Below are positions 51,671 to 59,778 of a stretch of DNA of 64,000 nt, in pieces. Under the pieces are notes generated by a model. It was not told the origin of the DNA, made no database searches, and saw only the letters and a list, made by a program, of their open reading frames with translations. Origin of the DNA: Clostridiales bacterium (GTDB lineage Bacteria; Bacillota; Clostridia; Saccharofermentanales; Saccharofermentanaceae); contig JAFXPN010000026.1 of the NCBI GenBank assembly GCA_017527865.1, positions 1 through 64,000 on the forward strand, written 5' to 3'. Positions within the stretch are counted from its first letter, which is position 1; every line of letters starts with the position of its first letter. The translations under genes and the position numbers were made by a program.

Positions 51671-52393
51671 TTACGCACTATAATCACCATCCGTTAACCA
51701 CTTATAAGCGGCTTCATACTCCATTGGTTTTCCTTCGGAATCGACAAACGGCACACTCTCTTTTATCATCAATAAATACAATCGAATTGTACCCAATCCA
51801 CTTGTTTTTGTGTATTCATTCACAAGATTTTTATACAAGTCCTCAGCCCCTTCACGTAAAGTAATACCTTTTTCCTTGATATACTTTAAGAATGAGTCTA
51901 TATCCTGTTGGGTATACTTTCTTCCTGCCTGATCCAAAAAACTCTTTTCTCTTTTAGTGATTATGCATATTTTTGAATTTGAAAAGAGCAACTCTATTCT
52001 ATCTTTGATTCTATTATCCATGTTATCTTTGTGCCAATCGTCACTCACAAGGATATCGTTCAATTGGCGTCGAATATACGAATTGGGGGTTAGGTGCTCC
52101 CCATGAAGGACCCTTTTCAGATCTTCATTACTATCCCCAACTTCTTTGAGTTGCTCGTAAGCATCTTTACTTAGAATAATGTTCTTGTAGTACTCATTTC
52201 TAAACGCTTTAACGTATCTTTGCTGAAAGAGATTAATGTTCTTATCATTTACCCGATATATTAATGAATAATTATCAATCGCCGCATTAATCGTATAACT
52301 GTAACCCACATCTAACATATCGCCGTTACAATTGCCCATCGTTGTTACAAAAAGATACATCAAATCCTTTACCCAATCTTGCTGACTTCTCAT
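51671..52393 (-). CDS. AT-rich orphan protein next to the OGG-like gene
   Basis: A 240-residue soluble protein. The ATG at 52393 follows GGAGAAA; an in-frame ATG at 52426 has no ribosome site. The sequence is mainly helical, charged, and has a segment RIELLFSNSKICIITKREKSFLDQAGRKY. No domain is recognised. Shared strand and A+T content tie it to the OGG-like gene. A two-gene defence or DNA-repair unit is a guess from this context. Confidence 0.55.
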   Translation of the reverse strand: MRSQQDWVKDLMYLFVTTMGNCNGDMLDVGYSYTINAAIDNYSLIYRVNDKNINLFQQRYVKAFRNEYYKNIILSKDAYEQLKEVGDSNEDLKRVLHGEHLTPNSYIRRQLNDILVSDDWHKDNMDNRIKDRIELLFSNSKICIITKREKSFLDQAGRKYTQQDIDSFLKYIKEKGITLREGAEDLYKNLVNEYTKTSGLGTIRLYLLMIKESVPFVDSEGKPMEYEAAYKWLTDGDYSA

Positions 52394-52601
52394 AATTGTT
52401 TCTCCATCCGTAACGTACTCAATCACATAATACTTAGCCTTAATGCGACTTTCAGATTACTCGCCATTCTATGGTTTCTGTTAGTATTCTACCCATCCCT
52501 CTTGACCAACTATTTACACATTCATAAACATTCATTAAACACATCGTCACTACATCTGAGCCATAATATAAAGGTAGTATTCTCATCATCCGGAGGTCCC
52601 T

Positions 52602-52910
52602 ATGGTCCATCTATCAAAGTCAAAGTACACAGGTTTATGGCAGTGCGCGAAGATGGCTTGGTTAAGGCAGTACAAGCCTGAGGAAGCCGTCATTGATGAG
52701 TCGGTACTTTCGCGCATGAAGGACGGCAGGAAGGTCGGCAAACTTGCAAGGGGACTGTTTGGAGATCATGTTGACGTTACTGCCTATAACGGCGAGCGGC
52801 TTGACCTTTCCAAGATGATCGCGAACACCGCAGCAGAGATATCTGCTTTTCGCATACCGATTTTCCACACTCTCCCCCACACCTGTTGCTTAAGCGACAC
52901 TCCCGGGTGA
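52602..52910 (+). pseudogene. truncated DUF2779-type protein (5' remnant)
   Basis: The frame keeps a good ribosome site (CGGAGG) and the typical N-terminus of DUF2779 proteins (LSKSKYTGLWQCAKMAWLRQYKPEE, then GRKVGKLARGLFG). Homology appears to stop at about residue 85, followed by an unrelated 17-residue tail and a stop. Full members are several hundred residues and carry a PD-(D/E)XK nuclease-like region. This copy is therefore a remnant, cut where the peptide gene region begins. Confidence 0.65.
52885..52898. promoter_or_regulatory. palindrome GTTGCTTAAGCGAC upstream of a double-glycine peptide gene
   Basis: A 14-bp near-perfect palindrome (one G-T-type mismatch) 98 nt upstream of the peptide start at 52997. 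Related copies lie at 48708 and 13723. Confidence 0.4.
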
Positions 52911-52996
52911 CATTACTGATTGGTTTCGGTCTTTTCGGATGTCAGAATAGTTCCGGTTGAGACAAACTTAAACTGTTCATACAGGAGAAAAGAACA

Positions 52997-53176
52997 ATGA
53001 AAGAGACTAAGAAACTTAACAATGAAGAGATGGAAAAGGTTACAGGCGGAGAGGCCTCCGATTACATCGAGGATTATATTCTCTCATCAAAGTGTGATGA
53101 ACTCGCCGAGCTTGAGGCTCAGGGCCTTATAGATTCGTATGCTTTGCAGGCCGCATCTGCGGAGCCGAAGCGATAG
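52997..53176 (+). CDS. small peptide with double-glycine leader
   Basis: A 59-residue product with AGGAGA before the ATG. The leader MKETKKLNNEEMEKVTGG is a bacteriocin-type double-glycine leader. The predicted 41-residue core (EASDYIEDYILSSKCDELAEL...) is acidic and has a single cysteine. It is followed by a terminator. No exporter or modification enzyme lies nearby, so if processed it must use a machine encoded elsewhere. It resembles the 48619 peptide in leader but not in core. Confidence 0.7.
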   Translation: MKETKKLNNEEMEKVTGGEASDYIEDYILSSKCDELAELEAQGLIDSYALQAASAEPKR

Positions 53177-53220
53177 CTGATCTCTCCACTCGGAGTGATC
53201 TTATCTGAACTGATTACAAG

Positions 53221-53246
53221 GCGGATGCGGTGAGCATCCGCTTTTT
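53221..53246 (+). terminator. rho-independent terminator of the double-glycine peptide gene
   Basis: The stem GCGGATGC/GCATCCGC with a 5-nt loop is followed by TTTTTGC. Confidence 0.95.
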
Positions 53247-53283
53247 GCTTGCACTTAACACGGGCATAATGTACAACTGATAC

Positions 53284-54225
53284 ATGAATATCTATTTCGC
53301 GCCGCTTGAGGGCATTACAGGGTATATATTCCGCCAAGTCTATGACGGGATCTACGGGAATATAGACAAGTACTTCGCGCCGTTTATCTCGCCTTCGGAG
53401 AATTGTCCGCTGACGCCTCGCGAGCGTAAAGACGTCGCCCCGGAGAACAACAAAGGTATAAACCTCGTCCCACAGATCCTGACGCGCAGGTCGGACTGCT
53501 TCATCGAGGCGGCCAAAGAGCTTCACTCGATGGGGTATAAGGAGATAAACCTTAATCTCGGCTGTCCTTCCGGAACCGTCTGCGCCAAGGGCAAAGGGGC
53601 GGGATTCCTGCCCGATACGGACGAGCTTCGTAAGTTTCTTGATGGCATTTATTTTTACGGCGCCTCCGAGGGACTAAAGATATCGATCAAGACCCGCCTG
53701 GGCTACTATAATCCTGACGAGTTCTATGATCTGGTGGACATCTTTAACAGGTTCCCCGTGAGTGAGCTGATCGTGCACCCCAGGATAAGATCGGACTTTT
53801 ACAAGGGCGAACCCCGCAAGGAATACTTTGCATACGCGCTGGAACATTCAAAAAATCCGCTCGTGTACAACGGAAACATATTCACCTCCGCGGACTATGA
53901 AGGGTTGAAAGAGCAATTGAACTGCGGCCTTGATCCCGTGATGATCGGAAGGGGCCTGATCGCAGATCCGTCTCTTGCGGACAAGCTCAAGGGGGGCACG
54001 AAGGAGACCGACTTCGCTAAGATGAGAAGATTCCACGATGCCCTCTATCACGAATATCAGAAGATCATGGCGCCCGATATCAACGTCCTTCACAAGATGA
54101 GGGAGTTGTGGACTTATTGGCAGAAGCTCCTCGAAGGCAGGGAGCGCGATATAAAGAAGCTGCTGAAAGCAAAAAAATACGCCGAGTACGAGGATATCGC
54201 ATACCGAATCCTGCCCCCGGCGTAA
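53284..54225 (+). CDS. dus: tRNA-dihydrouridine synthase
   Basis: A 313-residue FMN-dependent enzyme that reduces uridine in tRNA. The N-terminal YFAPLEGITG, the catalytic Cys in NLNLGCPSGTV, the substrate-binding SIKTRLGY and LIVHPRIRSD, and the FMN-binding NGNIFT and MIGRGLIADP are all present. There is no ribosome site before the ATG. A -10-like TACAAC ends 6 nt upstream, so it is a weaker candidate for leaderless translation. Confidence 0.92.
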   Translation: MNIYFAPLEGITGYIFRQVYDGIYGNIDKYFAPFISPSENCPLTPRERKDVAPENNKGINLVPQILTRRSDCFIEAAKELHSMGYKEINLNLGCPSGTVCAKGKGAGFLPDTDELRKFLDGIYFYGASEGLKISIKTRLGYYNPDEFYDLVDIFNRFPVSELIVHPRIRSDFYKGEPRKEYFAYALEHSKNPLVYNGNIFTSADYEGLKEQLNCGLDPVMIGRGLIADPSLADKLKGGTKETDFAKMRRFHDALYHEYQKIMAPDINVLHKMRELWTYWQKLLEGRERDIKKLLKAKKYAEYEDIAYRILPPA

Positions 54226-54240
54226 CAATGAAGAGATCTT

Positions 54241-54822
54241 TTACTTGGTCTTCGAGATAAACTTCTCCGTGTTGGAGTCGAGCTCTGAGAGCATCTTTAC
54301 GATGAAGTCCTTGGACTCCGCATAACCGCCTTTTACCCACAGCGAGATGATGGCGACGCAGCCTCTGGAGCGGTAATTCGTCTGATATCTCAGCGTGATG
54401 TCCTTTACGGATGTGTCTTTCTTCTCGGCCTCATACGCCCTGAAGGAGCCCTCGAGACATCTGTTGAACCTGTCGCGCAGCTTGTTCGTGCTGTTGGGGC
54501 TGAATATCATCCTGAAGACGGGACGGTTCTCGTCGATATAATCGATCAGGTGTGTGAAGTACTGATCGGAAGGAAGGTCCTCGAGCTGAAGGACCAGCAT
54601 GCCCAGATCCACCATGATCTCCTGCTCCGTCTTATCGTAGAGGTCGTATACGTCGAGGTAATGCTTATAGAAGGTGCCGCGGTTGATATCGGCGATCTCC
54701 GTGATCTCCTTAACGGTAACCTTGTGCAGCTCTTTCTCGGCAAGCAGGTCTGCCAGCGCATTGACGACGGCCTTGCGGGTCTTCGCGGTTCTTCTGTCGT
54801 AAGTATTGCCGTTCTCGCTCAT
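54241..54822 (-). CDS. TetR/AcrR family transcriptional regulator
   Basis: A 193-residue regulator. The N-terminal helix-turn-helix spans about 12-58 (TRKAVVNALADLLAEKELHKVTVKEI, then ADINRGTFYKHYLDVYDLY). The C-terminal ligand domain is all-helical. AAAGGA precedes the ATG. It does not stand clearly beside a target operon; the Dus gene is convergent and a membrane protein gene lies upstream. Confidence 0.9.
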   Translation of the reverse strand: MSENGNTYDRRTAKTRKAVVNALADLLAEKELHKVTVKEITEIADINRGTFYKHYLDVYDLYDKTEQEIMVDLGMLVLQLEDLPSDQYFTHLIDYIDENRPVFRMIFSPNSTNKLRDRFNRCLEGSFRAYEAEKKDTSVKDITLRYQTNYRSRGCVAIISLWVKGGYAESKDFIVKMLSELDSNTEKFISKTK

Positions 54823-54898
54823 GGTAAAGATTCCTTTATTAAATAAGATGTTTCTTGTTTAACACTAATCGGGTGTTTTTGCAATCTGGATCGGATGA

Positions 54899-56146
54899 TT
54901 ATCCGGGTCTCACTAATATGACGACCCAGTCGTCGTTGATGAGTTCGTACGGATGTCCGCAGTGAGGGCACTTCTCTTCGTGCATGGCATCGAAGGTCGC
55001 GCCGCAGGTGCTGCAGTTGACCGCGTGAACGGAGAAGCCCAAGTCCTCGGCCCGGTTAAGACGCCTTATCAGTTCCATGTTGAAACTGCGCTGGTACTTC
55101 TTGATCTTGCCGTCGATGCAGACTTCGCAGAACACGTAGTTGATCAGCCTCACATGAAGGACATCGCCTACGACCGTTGAACCTAAGTACTTAAATCCGC
55201 CCCTGTATTCGACGTCGATGACGTCGTCCAGGAACCCGAGCTGATCCTGTCCCTTATAGATGGACAGGTCACTCCGGTTGTCGGAATATATGATCGACTT
55301 CAGAAGGTCCTGGATCTTGCCTTCGAAATACTCATATGAGAAGTCGTTGAAATACCGCGCCATGTCGGTCTCGAATCTCTTCTTCGTAAGGCGGGCAGCC
55401 TGGATGTCCGAAGTGTCGGCGGCCTGGGCGAACATCCTGGAGAAAGCGGTTATGCCGAGGATCAGTGAGAATCCCAGATAAAGGAAGATCGTGCCGAGCC
55501 AGCCCGTGATAAGACCTGCGATGATGCCGAAGAATATGCCGGCTCCCAGCGATCCTTCAGCGAGCCAGTTATAAAGGAAGACGCCGATCGCGACGATCAC
55601 CGCGAGGATGACGCCGAGCTTGACGACGTCCTTGAGACTTCTCTCCGTCTTGCTTCTGTCGATGAACTTCGGAAGTGTATAGAAGCTCGTGACACAGGGG
55701 AAGAACTTGAAGGTCTTAAATCTGGTGCCGCACATCGGGCAGCCGTTGATGAAGCTTTTCGAGCCGGCAGAGTGTCCGCAGTTGGGGCAACTTATGGTCT
55801 CTTCCTGATAGCCGGGCTTATGGAGGACGTTGCAGTAGAGCGTCTCGGTGTCCTTGTCGGAACGCGCGAGGAAAGTGCCGTCCTTGTAGTACTCAGTCTC
55901 GTAGTTGCATTCCTTGAATGTCATGTCGAGAACATAAGGCGGCTTCTCCTTATGAAGGACCTTGTTGATGTCGTCCTCTATCCTCTCGATCTTCTTAACG
56001 GCCGTAATGCCTTTGTCGTCGAGTCTTTTGCGGTGGCACTCGAGATAGTAGGCGAAGTCGTTCGATGCATACTGAGGCACCGGACCGCCTGCATAAAAGT
56101 CCTTATACTGCTCGAAAAATTCGTCTCTGATCTGCGCTGAATCCAT
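54899..56146 (-). CDS. membrane protein with zinc ribbons and a Tim44-like domain
   Basis: A 415-residue protein. A first zinc ribbon (CPNCGHSAG...CPMCGTRF, about 118-143) precedes two membrane helices (about 170-235). Residues about 248-345 (RFETDMARYFNDFSYEYFEGKIQDLLKSII...) fit the Tim44-like domain, and a second zinc ribbon (CSTCGATF...CPHCGHPYE) lies near 380-400. Bacterial Tim44-like proteins are membrane-associated and poorly understood. It is divergent from the SPFH protein gene (80 bp apart), which suggests joint work at the membrane. Confidence 0.7.
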   Translation of the reverse strand: MDSAQIRDEFFEQYKDFYAGGPVPQYASNDFAYYLECHRKRLDDKGITAVKKIERIEDDINKVLHKEKPPYVLDMTFKECNYETEYYKDGTFLARSDKDTETLYCNVLHKPGYQEETISCPNCGHSAGSKSFINGCPMCGTRFKTFKFFPCVTSFYTLPKFIDRSKTERSLKDVVKLGVILAVIVAIGVFLYNWLAEGSLGAGIFFGIIAGLITGWLGTIFLYLGFSLILGITAFSRMFAQAADTSDIQAARLTKKRFETDMARYFNDFSYEYFEGKIQDLLKSIIYSDNRSDLSIYKGQDQLGFLDDVIDVEYRGGFKYLGSTVVGDVLHVRLINYVFCEVCIDGKIKKYQRSFNMELIRRLNRAEDLGFSVHAVNCSTCGATFDAMHEEKCPHCGHPYELINDDWVVILVRPG

Positions 56147-56226
56147 TTTTAACTTTTCTTATACCTTATCCTGTCAGATTTATATATAATTCATTTCAAT
56201 AATAATCATAAGTGGAGGATAAGTAA

Positions 56227-57156
56227 ATGAAGAACAAGATTACGGCAAGACTGATCGTAACGGGACTCATCGTTATCGCAGCCCTGTTGTTGATCGCAGA
56301 TTCTATTAAGATCGTGCCTACGGGCTACACCGGCGTGCGCGTGAGATTAGGCCAGGTGGCGCAGGAGAACATCTCTTCCGGCATCACGATGAAGATCCCG
56401 TTCATCGATACGGTGAGACTTGTCAACAACAAGCAGCAGGATGTTACGATCGAAGGCCAGATCTGGAGTGAGACGAGCGAGCGTACCGCCCTGTACTACG
56501 AGGGCATCAACATCACTTACAGGATCAATTCGGGCAGATCGGCATGGCTGGTCGCGAATGTGAATGATTATGAGCATACGCTCCTTACGAGCAGCTTCGT
56601 ATCATCTTCGGTGAAGACGGCATCCAAGCAGTTCTCGGCGATCGATGCGACGAACAGAGGCATCATCGAGCCCGCGATCGCGCAGGCTCTCCAGGCTTCA
56701 GTCGATGAGAAGTACGGCGAGGATACGATCACCATCATCAAGGTCGTCGTAAACAATGCCGACTACGAGGATTCCTATAATCAGGTCATCGCTGAGCAGC
56801 AGGCCGCGCAGATCCGCTATCAGACACAGCAGATCGAGAACCAGAGATCCATCGAGCAGGCAGAGGCTCAGGCAACGGTAACAAGGACATCAGCGCAGGC
56901 TCAGGCGGACGCTCTCCTGATCGCAGCCGAGGCTGAGGCCGAAGCGAACTCCATCAGGGAAGAGTCGCTGACGCCCAACATCATCCGTTACGAGACCATC
57001 ACCAGATGGGACGGCAGGCTGCCTATGATACAGTCAGGCGAAGACGGCGGGATCATCCCGATGATCGACATGAGCAGTGTGATGGATGAAGCGGCATCCG
57101 CACCGGTGACTGCGCCGGCAGCTGCGGCAACGGCTGATACCGCTGAAGAAGGTTAA
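56227..57156 (+). CDS. SPFH/prohibitin-family membrane protein
   Basis: A 309-residue protein with GTGGAGG before the ATG. An N-terminal membrane helix (8-28) is followed by the SPFH/Band 7 domain (IKIVPTGYTGVRVRLGQV..., about 30-200), a Gln/Glu/Ala-rich helical segment (about 185-240) that promotes oligomers, and an Ala/Thr/Pro-rich tail. Prohibitin-like proteins form large membrane assemblies and modulate membrane proteases. The nearby PrsW and Tim44-like genes fit a membrane quality-control cluster. Confidence 0.9.
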   Translation: MKNKITARLIVTGLIVIAALLLIADSIKIVPTGYTGVRVRLGQVAQENISSGITMKIPFIDTVRLVNNKQQDVTIEGQIWSETSERTALYYEGINITYRINSGRSAWLVANVNDYEHTLLTSSFVSSSVKTASKQFSAIDATNRGIIEPAIAQALQASVDEKYGEDTITIIKVVVNNADYEDSYNQVIAEQQAAQIRYQTQQIENQRSIEQAEAQATVTRTSAQAQADALLIAAEAEAEANSIREESLTPNIIRYETITRWDGRLPMIQSGEDGGIIPMIDMSSVMDEAASAPVTAPAAAATADTAEEG

Positions 57157-57190
57157 GGATTAAAGGATTAAGGAATAAAGGGATAAAAAC

Positions 57191-57223
57191 AAGGGCTGTC
57201 CTCTTCATAGCGGGGCAGCCCTT
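57191..57223. terminator. bidirectional rho-independent terminator
   Basis: The stem AAGGGCTGtCC/GGgCAGCCCTT is followed on the minus strand by TTGTTTTTATCC, a strong T tract ending the PrsW gene. The plus side (CTTTATTG) is weaker and would end the SPFH gene. Confidence 0.85.
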
Positions 57224-57235
57224 TATTGATGCCTC

Positions 57236-58150
57236 TTATTGCTTCGGCGTGCCGCAGTTGCCGCAGAAGTTGTAGGCGCACAAGGTGCCGCACTTCGGAC
57301 AGTGCCACGTCGTGTTCACCATCGGACGCGGCTTGCCGCATTCAGAACAGAAGTTGAAATAATTGACCTTGCCGCAGGCGCATGTCCAGTTGCCGGCGAC
57401 TTGGGGTCTGTAGACGGTCTGCGCGTTGTCCGGCAATGTCACGATCAGGAAGTCGTTCTTTGATGCTTTGATGACGCATATGAATGCGAAGACGAGCAGT
57501 ACGATGACAAAGATGAACCAGATAATGATGGCAATTCCGGCGCCGAAGTCCGACCCGGATGCCTCACCTGCGAATACGACCGCGTCAAAGAATCCGTGGA
57601 GCGCGATGGGGATTATAATGGCAAGTGCCTTGTACTTTGTGCAGTCGCTCTTCCTGCCCGTAAGCGAAGCGAACTTTGCCTTGCTGTAGAAATAACCCAT
57701 GAATACCGCGAATGCCGCATGTCCCGGGACCGAAGTGAGCATGCGGATCACGGCGGTTCCGATGCCGTTCATGAATACGTAGCCGACGTTCTCGAGACAG
57801 GCGAATCCGAGCGAGACGAAGACCGCATATACGATCGCATCGTAGCTGTAATTGAAATTCTTATTCTTCCAGGTCATTAGACGGAGGATCGCATATTTGC
57901 CCAACTCCTCGGCGGGACCCACGACGATCATCGCAAGGAGGATCGCTTTAAGGATTGGGGTATACGGCAGAATGAGATTCAGGATCGCCTCGCCTATCAC
58001 TTCCGCGATGATGGCTGTTATTATCGTTCCCATGCCCGCGAAGAACAATCCGATAAGAAGACCTATGGGTTCCTTCTCGTTCTTATCCTTAACGTAGATG
58101 AATATCAGAAGAGCGACGACGGGGATAAGCGCCAGTATGGTAAGTAGCAT
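57236..58150 (-). CDS. PrsW family intramembrane metalloprotease with C-terminal zinc ribbons
   Basis: A 304-residue polytopic protein. The PrsW signature GPAEELGKYAILR (Glu-Glu) at about residue 79 is followed by the conserved loops PGHAAFAVFMGY and ALHGFFDAVVF that supply His ligands. The last 60 residues add cysteine pairs (CACGKVNYFNFCSECGK, then CPKCGTLCAYNFCGNCG), not part of standard PrsW. PrsW in Bacillus makes a first cut in the anti-sigma factor RsiW; no RsiW-like gene is seen here. GGAGACT precedes the ATG. Confidence 0.9.
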   Translation of the reverse strand: MLLTILALIPVVALLIFIYVKDKNEKEPIGLLIGLFFAGMGTIITAIIAEVIGEAILNLILPYTPILKAILLAMIVVGPAEELGKYAILRLMTWKNKNFNYSYDAIVYAVFVSLGFACLENVGYVFMNGIGTAVIRMLTSVPGHAAFAVFMGYFYSKAKFASLTGRKSDCTKYKALAIIIPIALHGFFDAVVFAGEASGSDFGAGIAIIIWFIFVIVLLVFAFICVIKASKNDFLIVTLPDNAQTVYRPQVAGNWTCACGKVNYFNFCSECGKPRPMVNTTWHCPKCGTLCAYNFCGNCGTPKQ

Positions 58151-58225
58151 ATGAGTCTCCTTAATGAATCGTAAAGCGGATTTTATTAATTATATTTTAT
58201 TGTTACCGTGATTTGAATAGCTCGA

Positions 58226-58234
58226 TGATATAAT
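58226..58234 (+). promoter_or_regulatory. extended -10 promoter of the histidine phosphatase gene
   Basis: TGATATAAT ends 6 nt before ATG 58241, without a Shine-Dalgarno. This is the same 9-bp sequence and spacing as at 43515 (minus strand). Confidence 0.6.
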
Positions 58235-58240
58235 CAAAAC

Positions 58241-58789
58241 ATGCTTTACATAATGAGACACGGACTTACCGACTGGAATGTCGCACACAGGCTTCAGGGA
58301 CAGACCGAGACCGATCTTAACGAAGCGGGGCTCAGGATGGCGCATGAAGCCGCAGTTGAATATAAAGACGTACATTTTGACGTCTGCTACTGTTCCCCGT
58401 TGAAGCGCGCCCGCATGACCGCAGAGATCCTGCTCGAGGGCCGTGACGTCCCGATCATAACCGATGACAGGCTCAAGGAGATGGCGTTCGGCATCTACGA
58501 GGGGTTCGCGAACACATATTCATTCCCCGACTGTCCGATGTACGCTTTCTTCAAACGCCCCGAAGCTTATAAGCCGCCGCTGGGAGCGGAGAGCATGGAT
58601 GAGCTTTTCGAGAGGACGGGTGAGTTCCTGCGGGAAGTCGCGGAGCCTCAAGTCGCAGAGGGCAAAGACGTGCTGATCGTCGGGCACGGCGCGATGAATT
58701 CGAGCATCGTGTGTCAGATCAAGAAACGTGACCTCTCCGAATTCTGGGCGGACCCTATCCCCAACTGCCGCCTGCAGCGCCTGCGCTGA
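58241..58789 (+). CDS. histidine phosphatase family protein (phosphoglycerate mutase-like)
   Basis: A 182-residue protein. The catalytic MRHGLTDWN (R-H-G) is at the N-terminus, with the second Arg in SPLKRARMTAEI, the Glu in LKEMAFGIYEG, and the second catalytic His in IVGHGAMNSS. The substrate could be a sugar phosphate, nucleotide or phosphoprotein. It appears leaderless: the -10 box is 6 nt from the ATG. Confidence 0.9.
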   Translation: MLYIMRHGLTDWNVAHRLQGQTETDLNEAGLRMAHEAAVEYKDVHFDVCYCSPLKRARMTAEILLEGRDVPIITDDRLKEMAFGIYEGFANTYSFPDCPMYAFFKRPEAYKPPLGAESMDELFERTGEFLREVAEPQVAEGKDVLIVGHGAMNSSIVCQIKKRDLSEFWADPIPNCRLQRLR

Positions 58790-58813
58790 ACCAGTTTCCA
58801 CATGAGCCGCACG

Positions 58814-58921
58814 CCTTAAGGCAGAAAAACGCCTATAATGCCGCTTTTTTTCGAAAAATAGGCGCGCGGAAAGGCGACCGAAGCCCCTTAAGCATAAAAA
58901 CGCCTATAATGCCGTCTTTTT
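58814..58921. repeat. pair of about 37-nt direct repeats between convergent genes
   Basis: Two copies (58814-58850 and 58886-58921) share CCTTAAG, AAAAACGCCTATAATGCCG and a T tract, separated by a 35-nt G/C-rich spacer. The first copy starts inside the palindrome GCCTTAAGGC. Each copy ends in five or six T residues but I see no strong stem, so a terminator role is uncertain. Confidence 0.65.
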
Positions 58922-58951
58922 CCTGTTGTTGCTGTACATTGGCCGGCCGCT

Positions 58952-59674
58952 TCAGCAAAGATTGGTGACCTTGCCGACCGACACGTAATTCCTTACGACC
59001 GCATCGAGGTCGGTTCCGGGGGTACCCTTCCATTTTCTTCCGAAGGCCACTTTAAAGGTACGTGTGCCGTCTTCCGCGACACCTGCTTCGACATATTTGT
59101 CATCGTAAAAATTCTCCTGGGACACGACGCGGTCATAGAGGATGCCCCCGCACTCCTCCGCTTTGCACGAGGGAAAATTCACGTTCCACACCTGATTCTT
59201 CCCCACAGGCTCCGCGATAAGCTTTCCGAGTATCTGATCAAGATAAAGGTCGGTTACCTCGCTCTTGCCCGCCTCCCCCTGCGAAAAGGCTATGCACGGG
59301 ACCCCCCAGATGATCGACTCAAAGGCCGCTCCGATGGTCCCCGAATACTGAATGTCCATGCCGATGTTGTAACCTGCGTTGATGCCTGATAACGATAAGT
59401 CCGGAATGCGCGGAAGCACCGCGTGTATACCGAGATTCATGCAGTTGGCGGGTGTGCCGTCACACGAGAACGCCCTAACCCCTTCGATCCCGTAATCCAC
59501 TTCCTTTACGTTCATGGGATTGGGAAACTTGATGCTGTGGCTCATTCCGCTCTGCTGGCGGTCGGGCGCCACCACCCACACATCACCGTATCTGACCGCG
59601 GCTTTTGCAAGCTTAATGAGTCCTTCGGACTCGATCCCGTCGTCATTAGTGATCAGTATAAGTTTCTTTTCCAT
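58952..59674 (-). CDS. surE: 5'/3'-nucleotidase SurE
   Basis: A 240-residue nucleotidase that removes phosphate from nucleoside monophosphates and short polyphosphate. Metal-binding ITNDDGIESEGL at the N-terminus, APDRQQSGMSHSI, and LSGINAGYNIG are diagnostic. Length is normal. AGAGG precedes the ATG. It is divergent from the YitT gene. Confidence 0.95.
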   Translation of the reverse strand: MEKKLILITNDDGIESEGLIKLAKAAVRYGDVWVVAPDRQQSGMSHSIKFPNPMNVKEVDYGIEGVRAFSCDGTPANCMNLGIHAVLPRIPDLSLSGINAGYNIGMDIQYSGTIGAAFESIIWGVPCIAFSQGEAGKSEVTDLYLDQILGKLIAEPVGKNQVWNVNFPSCKAEECGGILYDRVVSQENFYDDKYVEAGVAEDGTRTFKVAFGRKWKGTPGTDLDAVVRNYVSVGKVTNLC

Positions 59675-59766
59675 GAGCGCCTCTTCTGTGTCTTATCTAC
59701 CGCAAAGTATATCACAGCCGTGTGTCTTACTGTATTGTCTTACTGTACGGTGAAGGCGCCGGGGTG

Positions 59767-59772
59767 TAAAAT
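59767..59772 (+). promoter_or_regulatory. candidate -10 box of the YitT gene
   Basis: TAAAAT ends 6 nt before ATG 59779 and is preceded by TG. No ribosome site is visible. A TATAAT at 59772-59777 also overlaps but is too close to the ATG to be the -10 of this start. Confidence 0.3.
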
Positions 59773-59778
59773 ATAATT

